Source: Bordetella sp. H567 (GTDB taxonomy: Bacteria > Pseudomonadota > Gammaproteobacteria > Burkholderiales > Burkholderiaceae_B). Taken from it: a DNA stretch of 64,000 nt. Below the pieces are notes generated by a model that did not search any database, was not told the origin of the DNA, and saw only the letters and a list, made by a program, of their open reading frames with translations. The position numbers were made by a program, and so were the translations under genes. Where the stretch lies: assembly GCF_001704295.1 (NCBI RefSeq), contig NZ_CP012334.1, positions 1,190,084 to 1,254,083 on the forward strand. Direction: 5' to 3'. How positions within the stretch are numbered: position 1 is the stretch's first letter; every line of letters begins with the position of its first letter. This document shows positions 39,698 to 50,138 of the stretch, piece by piece.

Positions 39698-40720
39698 ATG
39701 AATTCCGTCCACCCTACGACCCGGGGGCTTCCCCGTTTTGCCGGACGGGCCTGGTCCGGCCTGCTGCTTGCCGCGTCGGCGCTGGCATGGGGCGCGCCGG
39801 CCGCGGCGCAATCGAGTGCGCCACTGTTCGACTATCCGGTGCACATTGCCGTGCCGTTCTCGGCCGGCGGCACGGTGGATGTGGCCGCGCGCGTGATCGC
39901 GCAGGGACTGCAGAAGCGAATCAACCAATCCGTGGTGGTCGAGAACAAACCCGGCGCGGGCGGCAATATCGCCGCGGTCTATGTGGCGCATGCGCCGGCC
40001 AGCCAGCCCACGCTGCTGGTCACCATGGTCAATCACTTCGTCAATCCCGTGATCTTCAAGGATCCCGGTTATGACCCCGACAAGGACTTCGTGCCTATCC
40101 TGCAGCTGGGAACCTCGCCTTATGTATTCGTCGTGCCGGGCAACAGCAGATTCAAAAGCCTGTCCGACGTGGCCGCCTACGCCAAGGCCAATCCCGGCAA
40201 GCTGGCCTGGGGCTTCGGCGGCATCGGGTCGCCTGGACACTTCTTCGGCATCGAGTTCGCGCGTGCCGCCCAGGTGCAGACCAACCCCATTTCCTACCGG
40301 GGCGGCCCGGACCTGCTGACCGCGGTCGGCGGCGGGCAGGTCGATATGGTCGTGATGTCGGCCGAAACCTCCCTGCCGCTGATCCGCGAAGGCAAGCTGA
40401 AAGCCCTCGCGAGCACGGGCGAACGGCGCAATGCCGCGCTGCCGGACGTGCCGACGGCAAGCGAGCAGATCGCGGGTTACGCACCCCTGACGGGCTACAC
40501 CATCATGCTTGCCGCGCCGACCATACCGCGGGACAAGCTCATGCGTCTGCATGACGCCGTCGTCGACGTCGTGAAGTCGCCCGAATACCAGGCGTCGCTG
40601 CAACGCGTCGGGGCCACGGTGACCACCACCGCGACGCTGGAGGAAAGCCGTGCCTTCTTCCAGCAGGAAGGCGGCCGGTGGCGCGCCATCGCCACTGAAT
40701 CGGGACTGCAGATTCAATAA
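39698..40720 (+). CDS. Bug-family periplasmic solute receptor, copy 1
   Basis: Tripartite tricarboxylate transporter receptor of 340 residues. Signal peptide up to AAAQS (about residue 39); then PVHIAVPFSAGGTVDVAARV and VVENKPGAGGNIAAVYVAHA, the canonical Bug wording with the ligand-holding Ala/Gly loop. The N-terminus is long for a signal peptide. AAGGAGACAAAGC precedes the ATG. It probably binds the acid used by the surrounding operon; no membrane subunits (TctA/TctB) are adjacent, as is common in Bordetella. Confidence 0.9.
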   Translation: MNSVHPTTRGLPRFAGRAWSGLLLAASALAWGAPAAAQSSAPLFDYPVHIAVPFSAGGTVDVAARVIAQGLQKRINQSVVVENKPGAGGNIAAVYVAHAPASQPTLLVTMVNHFVNPVIFKDPGYDPDKDFVPILQLGTSPYVFVVPGNSRFKSLSDVAAYAKANPGKLAWGFGGIGSPGHFFGIEFARAAQVQTNPISYRGGPDLLTAVGGGQVDMVVMSAETSLPLIREGKLKALASTGERRNAALPDVPTASEQIAGYAPLTGYTIMLAAPTIPRDKLMRLHDAVVDVVKSPEYQASLQRVGATVTTTATLEESRAFFQQEGGRWRAIATESGLQIQ

Positions 40721-40730
40721 GGAGCCGCGC

Positions 40731-41522
40731 ATGCAACTTGATCTGGCGGGCAAGACCGTGCTGGTGACCGGCGCCTCGCGCGGTATCGGCTACGCGGCGG
40801 CTGAACGCTTCGCGGCCGAAGGCTGTGCCGTAAGGCTCGTGTCGCGCAGTGCGCAAGCGCTGGCCGAGGCGGCGGCGAGCCTGCGGGAACGGCACGGCGC
40901 CGACGTGCAGACCCTGGCCATGGACATGCGCGCGCCCGGCGCGGTGGATGCCGTGGCGAACCGCTTTGGCGATGAGCTGGACATCCTGGTGAACAATGCC
41001 GGCGACATCCCGCACGGCACCTTGCAGGATATCGATGCGCAGCGCTGGCGTACGGCCTGGGACCTGAAGGTGTATGGCTATATCGACCTGACGCGGGCCA
41101 TGTATGCCCAGATGCGCGAACGCGGCCGGGGCGGCGTGGTGTTGAACGTGATCGGCATGGCGGGCGGGGAAGGCGTGATCCCGGAGTACATCGCCGGCAG
41201 CGCGGGCAATGCGGCCCTGGACGCGTTTACGCGGGCGCTCGGCGCGCTCAGCCCCAACGACGGCATCCGGGTGGTGGGCCTGCATCCTGGCATGGTCGCC
41301 ACCGACCGACAGATCACGCGCTGGCGACAGCGTGCAACCGACAGCCTGGGCGATCCGGAACGGTGGGCGGAATTGACCACGCATCTGCCTTTCGGGCGCC
41401 TGGCGCAGCCGGCGGAGATCGGCAACGCCCTTGTGTTCCTGGCTTCAGGCGCGGCCTCGTATATCAGCGGCACCACCTTGACGGTAGATGGGGGGCTGAG
41501 CCAGCGGCGGTCGGCCCGATAG
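40731..41522 (+). CDS. short-chain dehydrogenase/reductase-like protein with displaced Tyr/Lys
   Basis: 263 residues, cofactor site VLVTGASRGIGYAAA, NNAGD at residue 87, and C-terminal SGTTLTVDGGLSQ. The active-site block reads VLNVIGMAGGEGVIPEYIAGSAGNAALDAFTRA: aligned on AALDAFTR, Asn stands where Lys is usual and Tyr lies three residues too early; the NISS serine is Ile-Gly. It may use another residue set or another reaction. It belongs to the thiolase/CoA-transferase operon. Confidence 0.8.
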   Translation: MQLDLAGKTVLVTGASRGIGYAAAERFAAEGCAVRLVSRSAQALAEAAASLRERHGADVQTLAMDMRAPGAVDAVANRFGDELDILVNNAGDIPHGTLQDIDAQRWRTAWDLKVYGYIDLTRAMYAQMRERGRGGVVLNVIGMAGGEGVIPEYIAGSAGNAALDAFTRALGALSPNDGIRVVGLHPGMVATDRQITRWRQRATDSLGDPERWAELTTHLPFGRLAQPAEIGNALVFLASGAASYISGTTLTVDGGLSQRRSAR

Positions 41523-41635
41523 CCGACGCCTCGCCTCTACCCCCAGGCGATTCCCGGCCGCCCACCGGAAACCCACTGCATGAACGAGGCAGATCGGGGC
41601 CGCGCTGTCAGCCTCCGCCGGAAAAAGGACCCCTC

Positions 41636-43009
41636 ATGAGCACACCTTCCAAAGTTTCTCCCGCCACGCGCAATGTGTCTGAATTGATCGCCGGCGCCCT
41701 GGGTACCGCGATGTCGGACCGGCTGGTCGAAAAAGCCAAGCATCACATCGTCGATACGGTGGCCGCCATGGTGTCGGGCGCCGACCTGGACGTCGGCAAG
41801 CGCGCGCTGGCCACCGCTCCGCTGTTCGCCGGCCAGGAGCAGGCCACGGTCATCGGTACCGGCCAGCGCCTGCCGGTATTTTCGGCCGCCATGCTGAATG
41901 CGATGCTGGCGCATGCGGACGAGACCGACGATTCGCACGAGAAATCGGTGTTCCACCCCGGCTGCGCCGTGGTGCCGGCCGCGCTCGCGATGGCGCAGTT
42001 GCACCATCGTGGTGGCCGGGAACTGATCGCTGCGGTGGCGGCCGGCTATGACGTGGGAGCCCGCGTGCTGGAAGAGATGGGCGCGATGGCGCTGAACCAT
42101 CGTGGTCGTTCGACCCACGCCGTGGGCGCCCTGTTTGGCGCCGGCGCCGCGGCGGGCGCCCTGGCGGGCTTCGATGCCGATGCCGCGCGCCGGCTACTTT
42201 CCTACCTGGGGCACGAGGTGTCGGGCCTGTCCTGCTGGATGGTGGATCACGACCACGTGCAGAAGGCCTATGTGTTCGGCGCGATGGCGGCGAAGAACGC
42301 CATCTTCGCGACCTTGCTGACGCAGGCGGGCTGGACCGGGGTGGATGACGTGCTGCGCGGCGACCGCACGCTGTTCGTGGCCTTCGGCCGCGGCGAAAAA
42401 GGCCGTACGCTGGACGACCCCATGACGCTGGGCGATGAGATCCTGTCATCCAACATCAAGAAATGGTGCGTCGGTTCGCCGGTGCAGGCACCCCTGGACA
42501 GCCTGGAAGCCTTGCGCGACCAGTTGCCGCCGCCGGCACGCATCCGCAGCGTCACGGTAGAGATCCAGGCCAACGAGGCATTCATCGTCGACGGGCGGGA
42601 CATGCCCAACATCAGCCTGCAACACCTGAGTGCGCTGTATATCGTCGATCGTGGCCTGACCTTTGAATCGGCCCACGATTTCTCCCGCATGGCTGATCCC
42701 GTGGTATCGGCGCTGCGTGCGCGGATCAAGCTGGTGCCCAGCGAGGAATTGCAGCGTAGCGGCGGACGGCAGGCCATCGTGACCATACAAACCGATGATG
42801 GCCGCGTCCTGAAGCATCACACGCCCGCCGTTCGCGGCACCTGGGGCAACCCGATGCCGCGCGAGGAAGTGGACGCCAAGGCGCGCGACCTGATTGCGCC
42901 GCTGCTGGGCAGGCAGCGCGCGGATGCGCTGCTGGCGCAATTGTGGCGCCTGGAGACCCTGGATGCCGCATCGCTGGACCGGCTGATGGATACGCTGCGT
43001 CCCGCCTGA
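41636..43009 (+). CDS. MmgE/PrpD-family dehydratase-like protein
   Basis: 457 residues of the MmgE/PrpD family (2-methylcitrate dehydratase, aconitate decarboxylase and relatives). AMLNAMLAHADETDDSHEKSVFHPG carries the conserved Asp-Asp/His block; KAYVFGAMAAKNAIFATLL and NIKKWCVGSPVQAPLDSLE are further family stretches, although YPxCR-type wording is changed to KWCVGSP. ATG 41636 follows AAAAAGGACCCCTC. In this operon it probably dehydrates or isomerises a carboxylic acid; not assigned to propionate use because prpB/prpC are absent. Confidence 0.85.
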   Translation: MSTPSKVSPATRNVSELIAGALGTAMSDRLVEKAKHHIVDTVAAMVSGADLDVGKRALATAPLFAGQEQATVIGTGQRLPVFSAAMLNAMLAHADETDDSHEKSVFHPGCAVVPAALAMAQLHHRGGRELIAAVAAGYDVGARVLEEMGAMALNHRGRSTHAVGALFGAGAAAGALAGFDADAARRLLSYLGHEVSGLSCWMVDHDHVQKAYVFGAMAAKNAIFATLLTQAGWTGVDDVLRGDRTLFVAFGRGEKGRTLDDPMTLGDEILSSNIKKWCVGSPVQAPLDSLEALRDQLPPPARIRSVTVEIQANEAFIVDGRDMPNISLQHLSALYIVDRGLTFESAHDFSRMADPVVSALRARIKLVPSEELQRSGGRQAIVTIQTDDGRVLKHHTPAVRGTWGNPMPREEVDAKARDLIAPLLGRQRADALLAQLWRLETLDAASLDRLMDTLRPA

Positions 43010-43097
43010 CGCACCATCCGCTCTTTTCGCTTTCATTCACGCCCCATCCGGCGCATTTTCTCGGGGGCGTCATCTTCCAGTTTCCTTGGGCAGAACC

Positions 43098-44375
<1,278 letters not shown>

Positions 44376-44469
44376 TCAGCCGATATGGTCCGGGCCGTGT
44401 TGGGGGTATGCTAGCTCCATGAGGCGCCGCGCCCGGGCCGGGGCGGGCGTGCGGCGACAGGAGAAATCC

Positions 44470-45399
44470 ATGCCATACGCCTATGATCTGAAGGATCTGC
44501 GTCTGTTCAAGGCCGTCGCCCAGACGCGCAACCTGGCGGCCGGTGCGGCGGCTCTCAACATGACGGCGTCCTCGGCCAGCTACCGCCTCAAGAGCCTGGA
44601 ATACACCGCCGGCAGTCCGCTGTTCGTGCGGAGCCCGCAAGGGATGAGCTTGACGCCTGCCGGCCAGGCCATGGCCAAGCACCTGGAGGTGCTGTTCGCC
44701 GATCTGCAAGCCATGCAGGATGAGGTCGGCGGCTATGCCCGGGAACTGCATGGGAAGATCAGGTTGTTCGCCAACAGCAGTTCGCTGCATGGCTTCATCG
44801 TTCCCAGCGTCGCGCGATTCCTGGTCGCCAATCCCCGCATCGATGTCGACATCACGGAAATGGGCAGCGAGTCCATCGCGCGGTGCGTCCAGGATGGCGA
44901 AGCCGATATCGGCGTGTTCGCCGGCCGCGTGGACGAGCCGGACCTCGTCTGCGAGCTGTATGCAATGGACAGGCTGGTGTGTGTCACGCCGCCGGCTCAC
45001 CCGCTGGTGCAGCGTTCGCGGGCCGCCCTGAAGGACGTCCTGGATAACGACTTCGTGTGTCGCGACTCGGTCAGCAGCAATACCCAATTCCTGCTGGAAC
45101 ATGCCCAGGAGATCGGCAAGGCCGTGAAGGCACGCGTGCATGCGCACGACTTCGCGGCCGTGATGCACCTGGTGGCGGCCGGCGTGGGCGTCGCGCTGGT
45201 GCCCCTCAGCGTGGCCGAGCCTTTCCTGCGCGACGGGCGGGTGGGGGCGGTGAGCCTGCTCGATCATTGGGCCTGCCGCGAACTGCACCTGGTGCGCAAG
45301 CGCGCGCCTGAGCAGGAAGAGCTGGTCCGCCAGTTCGCCACGATATTGATGCACGATCCGCTCGTCGTGGCGACGCGTTCGGCGACGCATTGGGTGTGA
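44470..45399 (+). CDS. LysR-family regulator
   Basis: 309 residues. N-terminal winged helix LRLFKAVAQTRNLAAGAAALNMTASSASYRLKSLE, then the periplasmic-binding-like effector domain (GKIRLFANSSSLHGFIVP, GEADIGVFAGRVDEPDL, HDFAAVMHLVAAGVGVALVP). GGAGAAATCC precedes the ATG. Same strand as both flanking operons and followed by a strong terminator; it may control the CoA-transferase operon upstream or the Bug-2 operon downstream. Confidence 0.9.
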   Translation: MPYAYDLKDLRLFKAVAQTRNLAAGAAALNMTASSASYRLKSLEYTAGSPLFVRSPQGMSLTPAGQAMAKHLEVLFADLQAMQDEVGGYARELHGKIRLFANSSSLHGFIVPSVARFLVANPRIDVDITEMGSESIARCVQDGEADIGVFAGRVDEPDLVCELYAMDRLVCVTPPAHPLVQRSRAALKDVLDNDFVCRDSVSSNTQFLLEHAQEIGKAVKARVHAHDFAAVMHLVAAGVGVALVPLSVAEPFLRDGRVGAVSLLDHWACRELHLVRKRAPEQEELVRQFATILMHDPLVVATRSATHWV

Positions 45400-45526
45400 C
45401 AGCGGGCCTTCGAAGACACCGCTGGCCGTCGACGTCCCTATTGGACGGCGCGGCGAAATAAGGCCTCCTCCGCCCGGCCTATTGGCAGACCGCGCCCGGC
45501 TGCGTAGAATGAATACGAAACCATCC

Positions 45527-45564
45527 ACTCCGCATGGCTGAACAGCCGGATGCGGAGTTTTTTT
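45527..45564 (+). terminator. intrinsic terminator after the LysR gene
   Basis: ACTCCGCAT (45527-45535) pairs with ATGCGGAGT (45550-45558), with inner GGCTG/CAGCC pairing, and a T-run of seven follows. It separates the LysR gene from the operon that begins at 45697. Confidence 0.88.
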
Positions 45565-45696
45565 AAACTGATGATGGTTACGTATTCAATAAAAGCGGAC
45601 AGGCTTGTTTCCGCGACAAGCCACGGACCGTCACGGCTGCCCTTTGCCCGGGCGGCCGCACGGCCGGGGGATCCGCGCCACCTGGAGAGAGACGAC

Positions 45697-46680
45697 ATGA
45701 AATTCACCTTCAACCACCTATGGATGCGGCTGGGTGCCGTCGCCCTGTGCGGCGCTTTGTCCGCGACGGCGGGCGCTGCCGATACCGACTACCCGGCGCA
45801 CGAAATCCGTTTCATCGTGCCCTGGGCCCCCGGCGGGTCCACCGATATCGTCGGCCGCGCCCTGCAGCACCTGGCCGCCAAGGACGGCTACAAGCTCGTG
45901 GTCGAAAACCTGGCAGGCGCCAGCGGCTCCATCGGGCTGGCCAAGGTGGCCCGTTCGGCGCCCGACGGCTACACGCTGGGCTTGGGAACGACGTCCACGC
46001 TGGTCCTGCATACGCAGGGCGTGACCGATCTGCGGCCTGACCAGTTCACCACCATCGCCTCCGCTTCCGTCGACCCGATGGTGCTGGTCGTGCCCAAGGA
46101 CGGTCCGGCTACCCTGGAGGCCTTCCTGGACGACATGAAGAAGAACCCGGGCAAGGTGTCGGTCGGTACCTCGGGCGCGAACAACATCAGCCATCTCTTC
46201 GCCGTCATGACGAGCCGCGCCGCGAAGGCTCCGTTCATCCATGTTCCCTACACCGGTGGGTCGCGCGTCGTCACCGACCTGGGCGGGCACCAGATCACGG
46301 CCGGCATCCTGAAGCCCTCCGAAAGCAAGGCGCAGATGGACGCCGGGGTCATCAAGCCCCTGGCCGTCTACGCGCAGGAGCGGCTGTCCTTCATGCCGGA
46401 CGTGCCCACCTTCAAGGAGAAGGGTTATGACGTCTTTCCCTATGGCCAGGTTACGCAGGCCAGCTATGTGGTGACGCCCGCGGGGATTCCCGAGCCCGTT
46501 CGGAAAAAGCTGGTCGCCGAGTTCCACAAGATCATCCAGAGCGACGAATTCCAAGACTTCGCCCGCCAGAACGGCTTCTTCGTCGAGGACTCCACCGGCA
46601 CGCAGCTGCAGAAGCAGATCGCCGATATGCAAGTGTCCTTCGACAAGATGGGCACCCAGATCTTCAATACCTCCAAATAA
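45697..46680 (+). CDS. Bug-family periplasmic solute receptor, copy 2
   Basis: 327 residues with signal peptide ending at GAADTD (about residue 28), then EIRFIVPWAPGGSTDIVGRAL and VVENLAGASGSIGLAKVARS. CTGGAGAGAGACGAC precedes the ATG at 45697. First gene of the acid-sugar operon, eight bases ahead of the enolase-superfamily gene, so the ligand is probably a sugar acid such as a tetronate. Clearly diverged from copy 1. Confidence 0.9.
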   Translation: MKFTFNHLWMRLGAVALCGALSATAGAADTDYPAHEIRFIVPWAPGGSTDIVGRALQHLAAKDGYKLVVENLAGASGSIGLAKVARSAPDGYTLGLGTTSTLVLHTQGVTDLRPDQFTTIASASVDPMVLVVPKDGPATLEAFLDDMKKNPGKVSVGTSGANNISHLFAVMTSRAAKAPFIHVPYTGGSRVVTDLGGHQITAGILKPSESKAQMDAGVIKPLAVYAQERLSFMPDVPTFKEKGYDVFPYGQVTQASYVVTPAGIPEPVRKKLVAEFHKIIQSDEFQDFARQNGFFVEDSTGTQLQKQIADMQVSFDKMGTQIFNTSK

Positions 46681-46688
46681 GGCATGCC

Positions 46689-47831
46689 ATGCGAATCACG
46701 GACATCCGTTCCTATCCCATCTCGTTCCCGGTGCCGCCCGACAAGTCGGTCACGCTGAGCATCGGCCGCACGGTCAAGCGCGACGCCGTCATCGTGCGCG
46801 TCGAGACCGACGAAGGCCTGGTCGGCTGGGGCGAGGCGCATCACGGGCGCTGCCCCGGCGCGGTCAGCCGGGTGGTCGATACGACGCTGCGCGAACTTGC
46901 CCTGGGCCGCGATGCCATGGACGTGGTCGGCCTGTGGGAATACGTCTACAGGAAGCAGCTGGCCAGCCACGGCGTCGGCGCCGCCGCCGCCATGGCGCTG
47001 AGCGGCCTGGACTGCGCGCTGTGGGACATCCGCGCGAAGGCCGCGGGCTGGCCGCTGTATCGCCTGCTGGGCGGCGCCAACCGCGCGATCAAGGCCTACG
47101 CGGGCGGAATCTCGCTGGGATGGCAGGCGCCCGAGGCGCTGGCCGACGAAGCGCGCCGCCTGGTCGCGCAGGGCTATCGCGCCATGAAACTGCGCATGGG
47201 CGACGTGCCGGCCAACGACATCGCCCGCGCCCGTGCCGTGCGCAAGGCCGTCGGCGATGACATCGACATCCTGCTGGACGCCAATACCGGCTACACCGTC
47301 GAACAGCTGCGCAAGGTCATGCCGGCCTTCGAGGAAATCCAGGCCGGATGGCTGGAAGAGCCTTTCCCGCCGCACGACCGGCATTCCTATGCCAAAGGCG
47401 CGGCGCTGGGCAATGTTCCCTTCGCCGCGGGGGAAAACCACTTCACGCGCTTTGATTTCAACAGCCTGCTGGAGGACGGCAACGTGCGCTTCCTGCAGCC
47501 CGATATGTCGAAGACCGGTGGCATCACGGAAGGCCTGCGTATCGCGGCGCTCGGCTCGGCACGCAAGCTGTCGTTCAATCCGCATACCTCCACCACCGCC
47601 CCGAATATGGCGGTCACGATCCACGTCCTGTGCGCCGTGGAAAACCCCGGCTATTTCGAAGCCGACGTCACGGAGCTGAATCCCTTCCGCGACGAACTGG
47701 GCGGACGGGCGCCCTACGAACTGGACGCGGACGGCTGCGTGCGCCCTTGCGACGATGCCAGCATCGGCCTGGAAGTGGACGAAGCCTTCCTGAAGGCGCA
47801 TCCGCTGATCGAGGGTCCGTGTTACGTTTGA
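46689..47831 (+). CDS. mandelate racemase/muconate lactonising enzyme (enolase superfamily), probable sugar-acid dehydratase
   Basis: 380 residues. The barrel shows MKLRMG (catalytic Lys-x-Arg), DILLDANTGY (metal Asp), GWLEEPFPPH (metal Glu), FAAGENHFT (metal Glu) and FNPHTSTTAPN (His). This set suggests either dehydration or racemisation of an alpha-hydroxy acid. Placed between a Bug receptor and an LtnD-like dehydrogenase, so a tetronate or related aldonate is a reasonable substrate. Exact specificity cannot be read from the motifs. Confidence 0.87.
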   Translation: MRITDIRSYPISFPVPPDKSVTLSIGRTVKRDAVIVRVETDEGLVGWGEAHHGRCPGAVSRVVDTTLRELALGRDAMDVVGLWEYVYRKQLASHGVGAAAAMALSGLDCALWDIRAKAAGWPLYRLLGGANRAIKAYAGGISLGWQAPEALADEARRLVAQGYRAMKLRMGDVPANDIARARAVRKAVGDDIDILLDANTGYTVEQLRKVMPAFEEIQAGWLEEPFPPHDRHSYAKGAALGNVPFAAGENHFTRFDFNSLLEDGNVRFLQPDMSKTGGITEGLRIAALGSARKLSFNPHTSTTAPNMAVTIHVLCAVENPGYFEADVTELNPFRDELGGRAPYELDADGCVRPCDDASIGLEVDEAFLKAHPLIEGPCYV

Positions 47832-47856
47832 ACGAAAGCACAACGAGGAGACCTGG

Positions 47857-48753
47857 ATGAGTAAACAGACTGTCGGCGTGATCGGCCTGGGCGCGATGGG
47901 CGGCGGGATGGCGCGGTCCCTGCGGCGCGCCGGCCATGACGTTCACGTGCACGACGCGCGCCCGGAAGCCGCGGCGGCCTTCGCGCGCGAGGGCGGTCAG
48001 GCCCATGGAAGCGGAGCCGCGCTGGCGCGGCATTGCGATGTGGTGATCTCGGTCGTGGTGAATGCGGCGCAGACGGAATCCGTGCTGTTCGGCGAACAGG
48101 GTTGCGCAGCCGCCATGGCGCCCGGTTCGGTGTTCGTGATGTGCTCGACGGTCGATCCGGGCTGGTCCGCGGCCATGGAAAGCCGGCTGGCGGCGCTGGG
48201 GCTGCTGTACGTGGACGCGCCGATTTCCGGCGGCGCCGCGCGCGCGGCCAGCGGCGAAATCACCATGATGACGGCGGCGCGGCCCGAAGCCTATGCCAGA
48301 TGCGACGCGCTCTTCGACGCCATGGCCGCCCGCGTGTACAAACTGGGCGACCGTGCCGGCGCCGGCAGCAAGGTGAAGATCATCAACCAGCTGCTGGCCG
48401 GCGTGCATATCGCCGCCGCCGCGGAGGCCATGGCGCTGGGCCTGCGCGAAGGCGTGGATCCCGAGGCCCTGTACGACGTCATCACCCACAGCGCCGGCAA
48501 CAGCTGGATGTTCGAAAACCGCATGGCCCACGTGCTGGCGGCGGACTACACCCCCCTGTCGTCGGTGGATATCTTCGTGAAGGACCTGGGGCTGGTGCTG
48601 GACATGGCGCGGGCCAGCAAGTTTCCCCTGCCGCTGTCCGCCACGGCGCACCAGATGTTCATGCAGGCATCCACCGCCGGGCACGCGGCCGAGGACGACA
48701 GCGCGGTGATCAAGATTTTCCCCGGCATCGAGCTGCCTGGAGCACGCTCATGA
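47857..48753 (+). CDS. ltnD: LtnD-like beta-hydroxyacid dehydrogenase (3-hydroxyisobutyrate dehydrogenase family)
   Basis: NAD-dependent dehydrogenase, 298 residues, that in the known pathway oxidises L-threonate to 2-oxo-tetronate. GVIGLGAMGGGMARSL (Rossmann), DAPISGGAARAASGEITMM (substrate loop), GSKVKIINQLLAG (catalytic Lys) and KDLGLVLDMA (cofactor end) are all present. Stop overlaps the kinase start by four bases (ATGA). The LtnD name rests on this linkage with an OtnK-like kinase. Confidence 0.87.
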   Translation: MSKQTVGVIGLGAMGGGMARSLRRAGHDVHVHDARPEAAAAFAREGGQAHGSGAALARHCDVVISVVVNAAQTESVLFGEQGCAAAMAPGSVFVMCSTVDPGWSAAMESRLAALGLLYVDAPISGGAARAASGEITMMTAARPEAYARCDALFDAMAARVYKLGDRAGAGSKVKIINQLLAGVHIAAAAEAMALGLREGVDPEALYDVITHSAGNSWMFENRMAHVLAADYTPLSSVDIFVKDLGLVLDMARASKFPLPLSATAHQMFMQASTAGHAAEDDSAVIKIFPGIELPGARS

Positions 48754-50081
48754 TCCGCCTTGGCTGCATTGCCGACGACTTCACCGGCGCCACCGACCTG
48801 GCCAACAATCTGGTGCGCGCCGGCATGCGCACAGTACAGACCTTTGGCGTGCCGAAGGGCGCGGCCGCCATCAAAGGTATGGACGCGGTCGTGGTGGCGC
48901 TGAAATCCCGCACCACGCCACCGGAAGACGCCGTCGCGCAATCGCTGCACGCTTTGGAATGGCTGCGCGAGCAGGGCGCCGCGCAGATCTACTTCAAGTA
49001 CTGCTCCACCTTCGACAGCACCGCCCGCGGCAATATCGGCCCCGTGGCCGAAGCGCTGATGGATGCGCTGGGCGTCGATTTCACCATCGCGACGCCGGCG
49101 TTTCCCGACAATCAGCGCACGGTCTTCAAGGGCTATCTGTTCGTCGGCGATGTGCTGCTGAGCGAAAGCGGCATGCGCGATCATCCGCTCACGCCCATGA
49201 CTGACGCCAACCTGGTGCGGGTGCTGCGGGCGCAGAGCCGGCGGCCGGTCGGCTTGGTCGATTACCGCACGGTGGCCGCCGGCGCGCCGGCCATTCGCGC
49301 GCGCATCGATGCGCTACGCAAGGACGGCATCGGCCTGGCCATCGTCGACGCGGTGTCCAACGACGACTTGCTGCGGCTGGGCGAGGCCGCCAGGGATCTG
49401 CCGCTGGTAACCGGCGGTTCCGGGCTGGCTATCGGGCTGCCCGCGAATTTCGGCTTGCAGCCATCGGCGGCGGCGCAACGCCTGCCGGCGGCCGGCGGCG
49501 CGCGAGCCATCGTTTCCGGCAGCTGCTCGCAGGCCACGCTGCGCCAGGTGCGCCACTACATCCATGCGGGCGGCGCCGCGCTGGCCGTCGACCCAACGCG
49601 GTGGGAGCAGGGGCAGATCCTGGACGAGGTCCAACGGGCGCTCGAATGGGCCCGTCCACGATTGGCGCAGGGCCCGGTGCTGATCTATTCATCGGCCGCG
49701 CCCGACGCCGTGCGGCGCGCGCAGGAATCGCTGGGCGCCGATCGCGCCGGCGCGCTGGTGGAGGACGCCTTGGCGCGCATCGCCCATGGGCTGGTCCAGG
49801 CCGGCGTGCGGCAAATGATCGTGGCGGGCGGCGAAACCTCCGGCGCCTGCGTGCAGGCCATGGGGCTGACGCAATTGCAGATCGGGGCGCAGATCGATCC
49901 CGGCATCCCGTGGTGTTACGGCAAGGGCGCGGACCCCAGCGTGCCTTCCCTGCATGTGGCGCTGAAGTCCGGGAATTTCGGGGCGGACAATTTCTACGTT
50001 CGGGCGTTTTCCCTATTGGCGGCCGCGGCGGTCCCGCGCGACGCGCTTCACGATGGGAGCCGGGCAGGGAAGGGCGAATGA
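48750..50081 (+). CDS. otnK: four-carbon acid sugar kinase (DUF1537; OtnK/LtnK-like)
   Basis: Phosphorylates 3-oxo-tetronate to its 4-phosphate. 443 residues: N-terminal DUF1537 substrate domain with GCIADDFTGATDLANNLV, YFKYCSTFDSTARGNIGPV and TPAFPDNQRTVFKGYLF. The C-terminal nucleotide domain has IVSGSCSQATLRQV and IVAGGETSGACVQAMG. Start ATG 48750 in the ltnD stop. The product would go to the OtnC-like aldolase downstream. Confidence 0.9.
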   Translation: MIRLGCIADDFTGATDLANNLVRAGMRTVQTFGVPKGAAAIKGMDAVVVALKSRTTPPEDAVAQSLHALEWLREQGAAQIYFKYCSTFDSTARGNIGPVAEALMDALGVDFTIATPAFPDNQRTVFKGYLFVGDVLLSESGMRDHPLTPMTDANLVRVLRAQSRRPVGLVDYRTVAAGAPAIRARIDALRKDGIGLAIVDAVSNDDLLRLGEAARDLPLVTGGSGLAIGLPANFGLQPSAAAQRLPAAGGARAIVSGSCSQATLRQVRHYIHAGGAALAVDPTRWEQGQILDEVQRALEWARPRLAQGPVLIYSSAAPDAVRRAQESLGADRAGALVEDALARIAHGLVQAGVRQMIVAGGETSGACVQAMGLTQLQIGAQIDPGIPWCYGKGADPSVPSLHVALKSGNFGADNFYVRAFSLLAAAAVPRDALHDGSRAGKGE

Positions 50082-50138
50082 TAAGATTGCCGCGCTCCCG
50101 CGTGCGCCACAACCGCGCATCGCGCGCGTATCCGCGCC

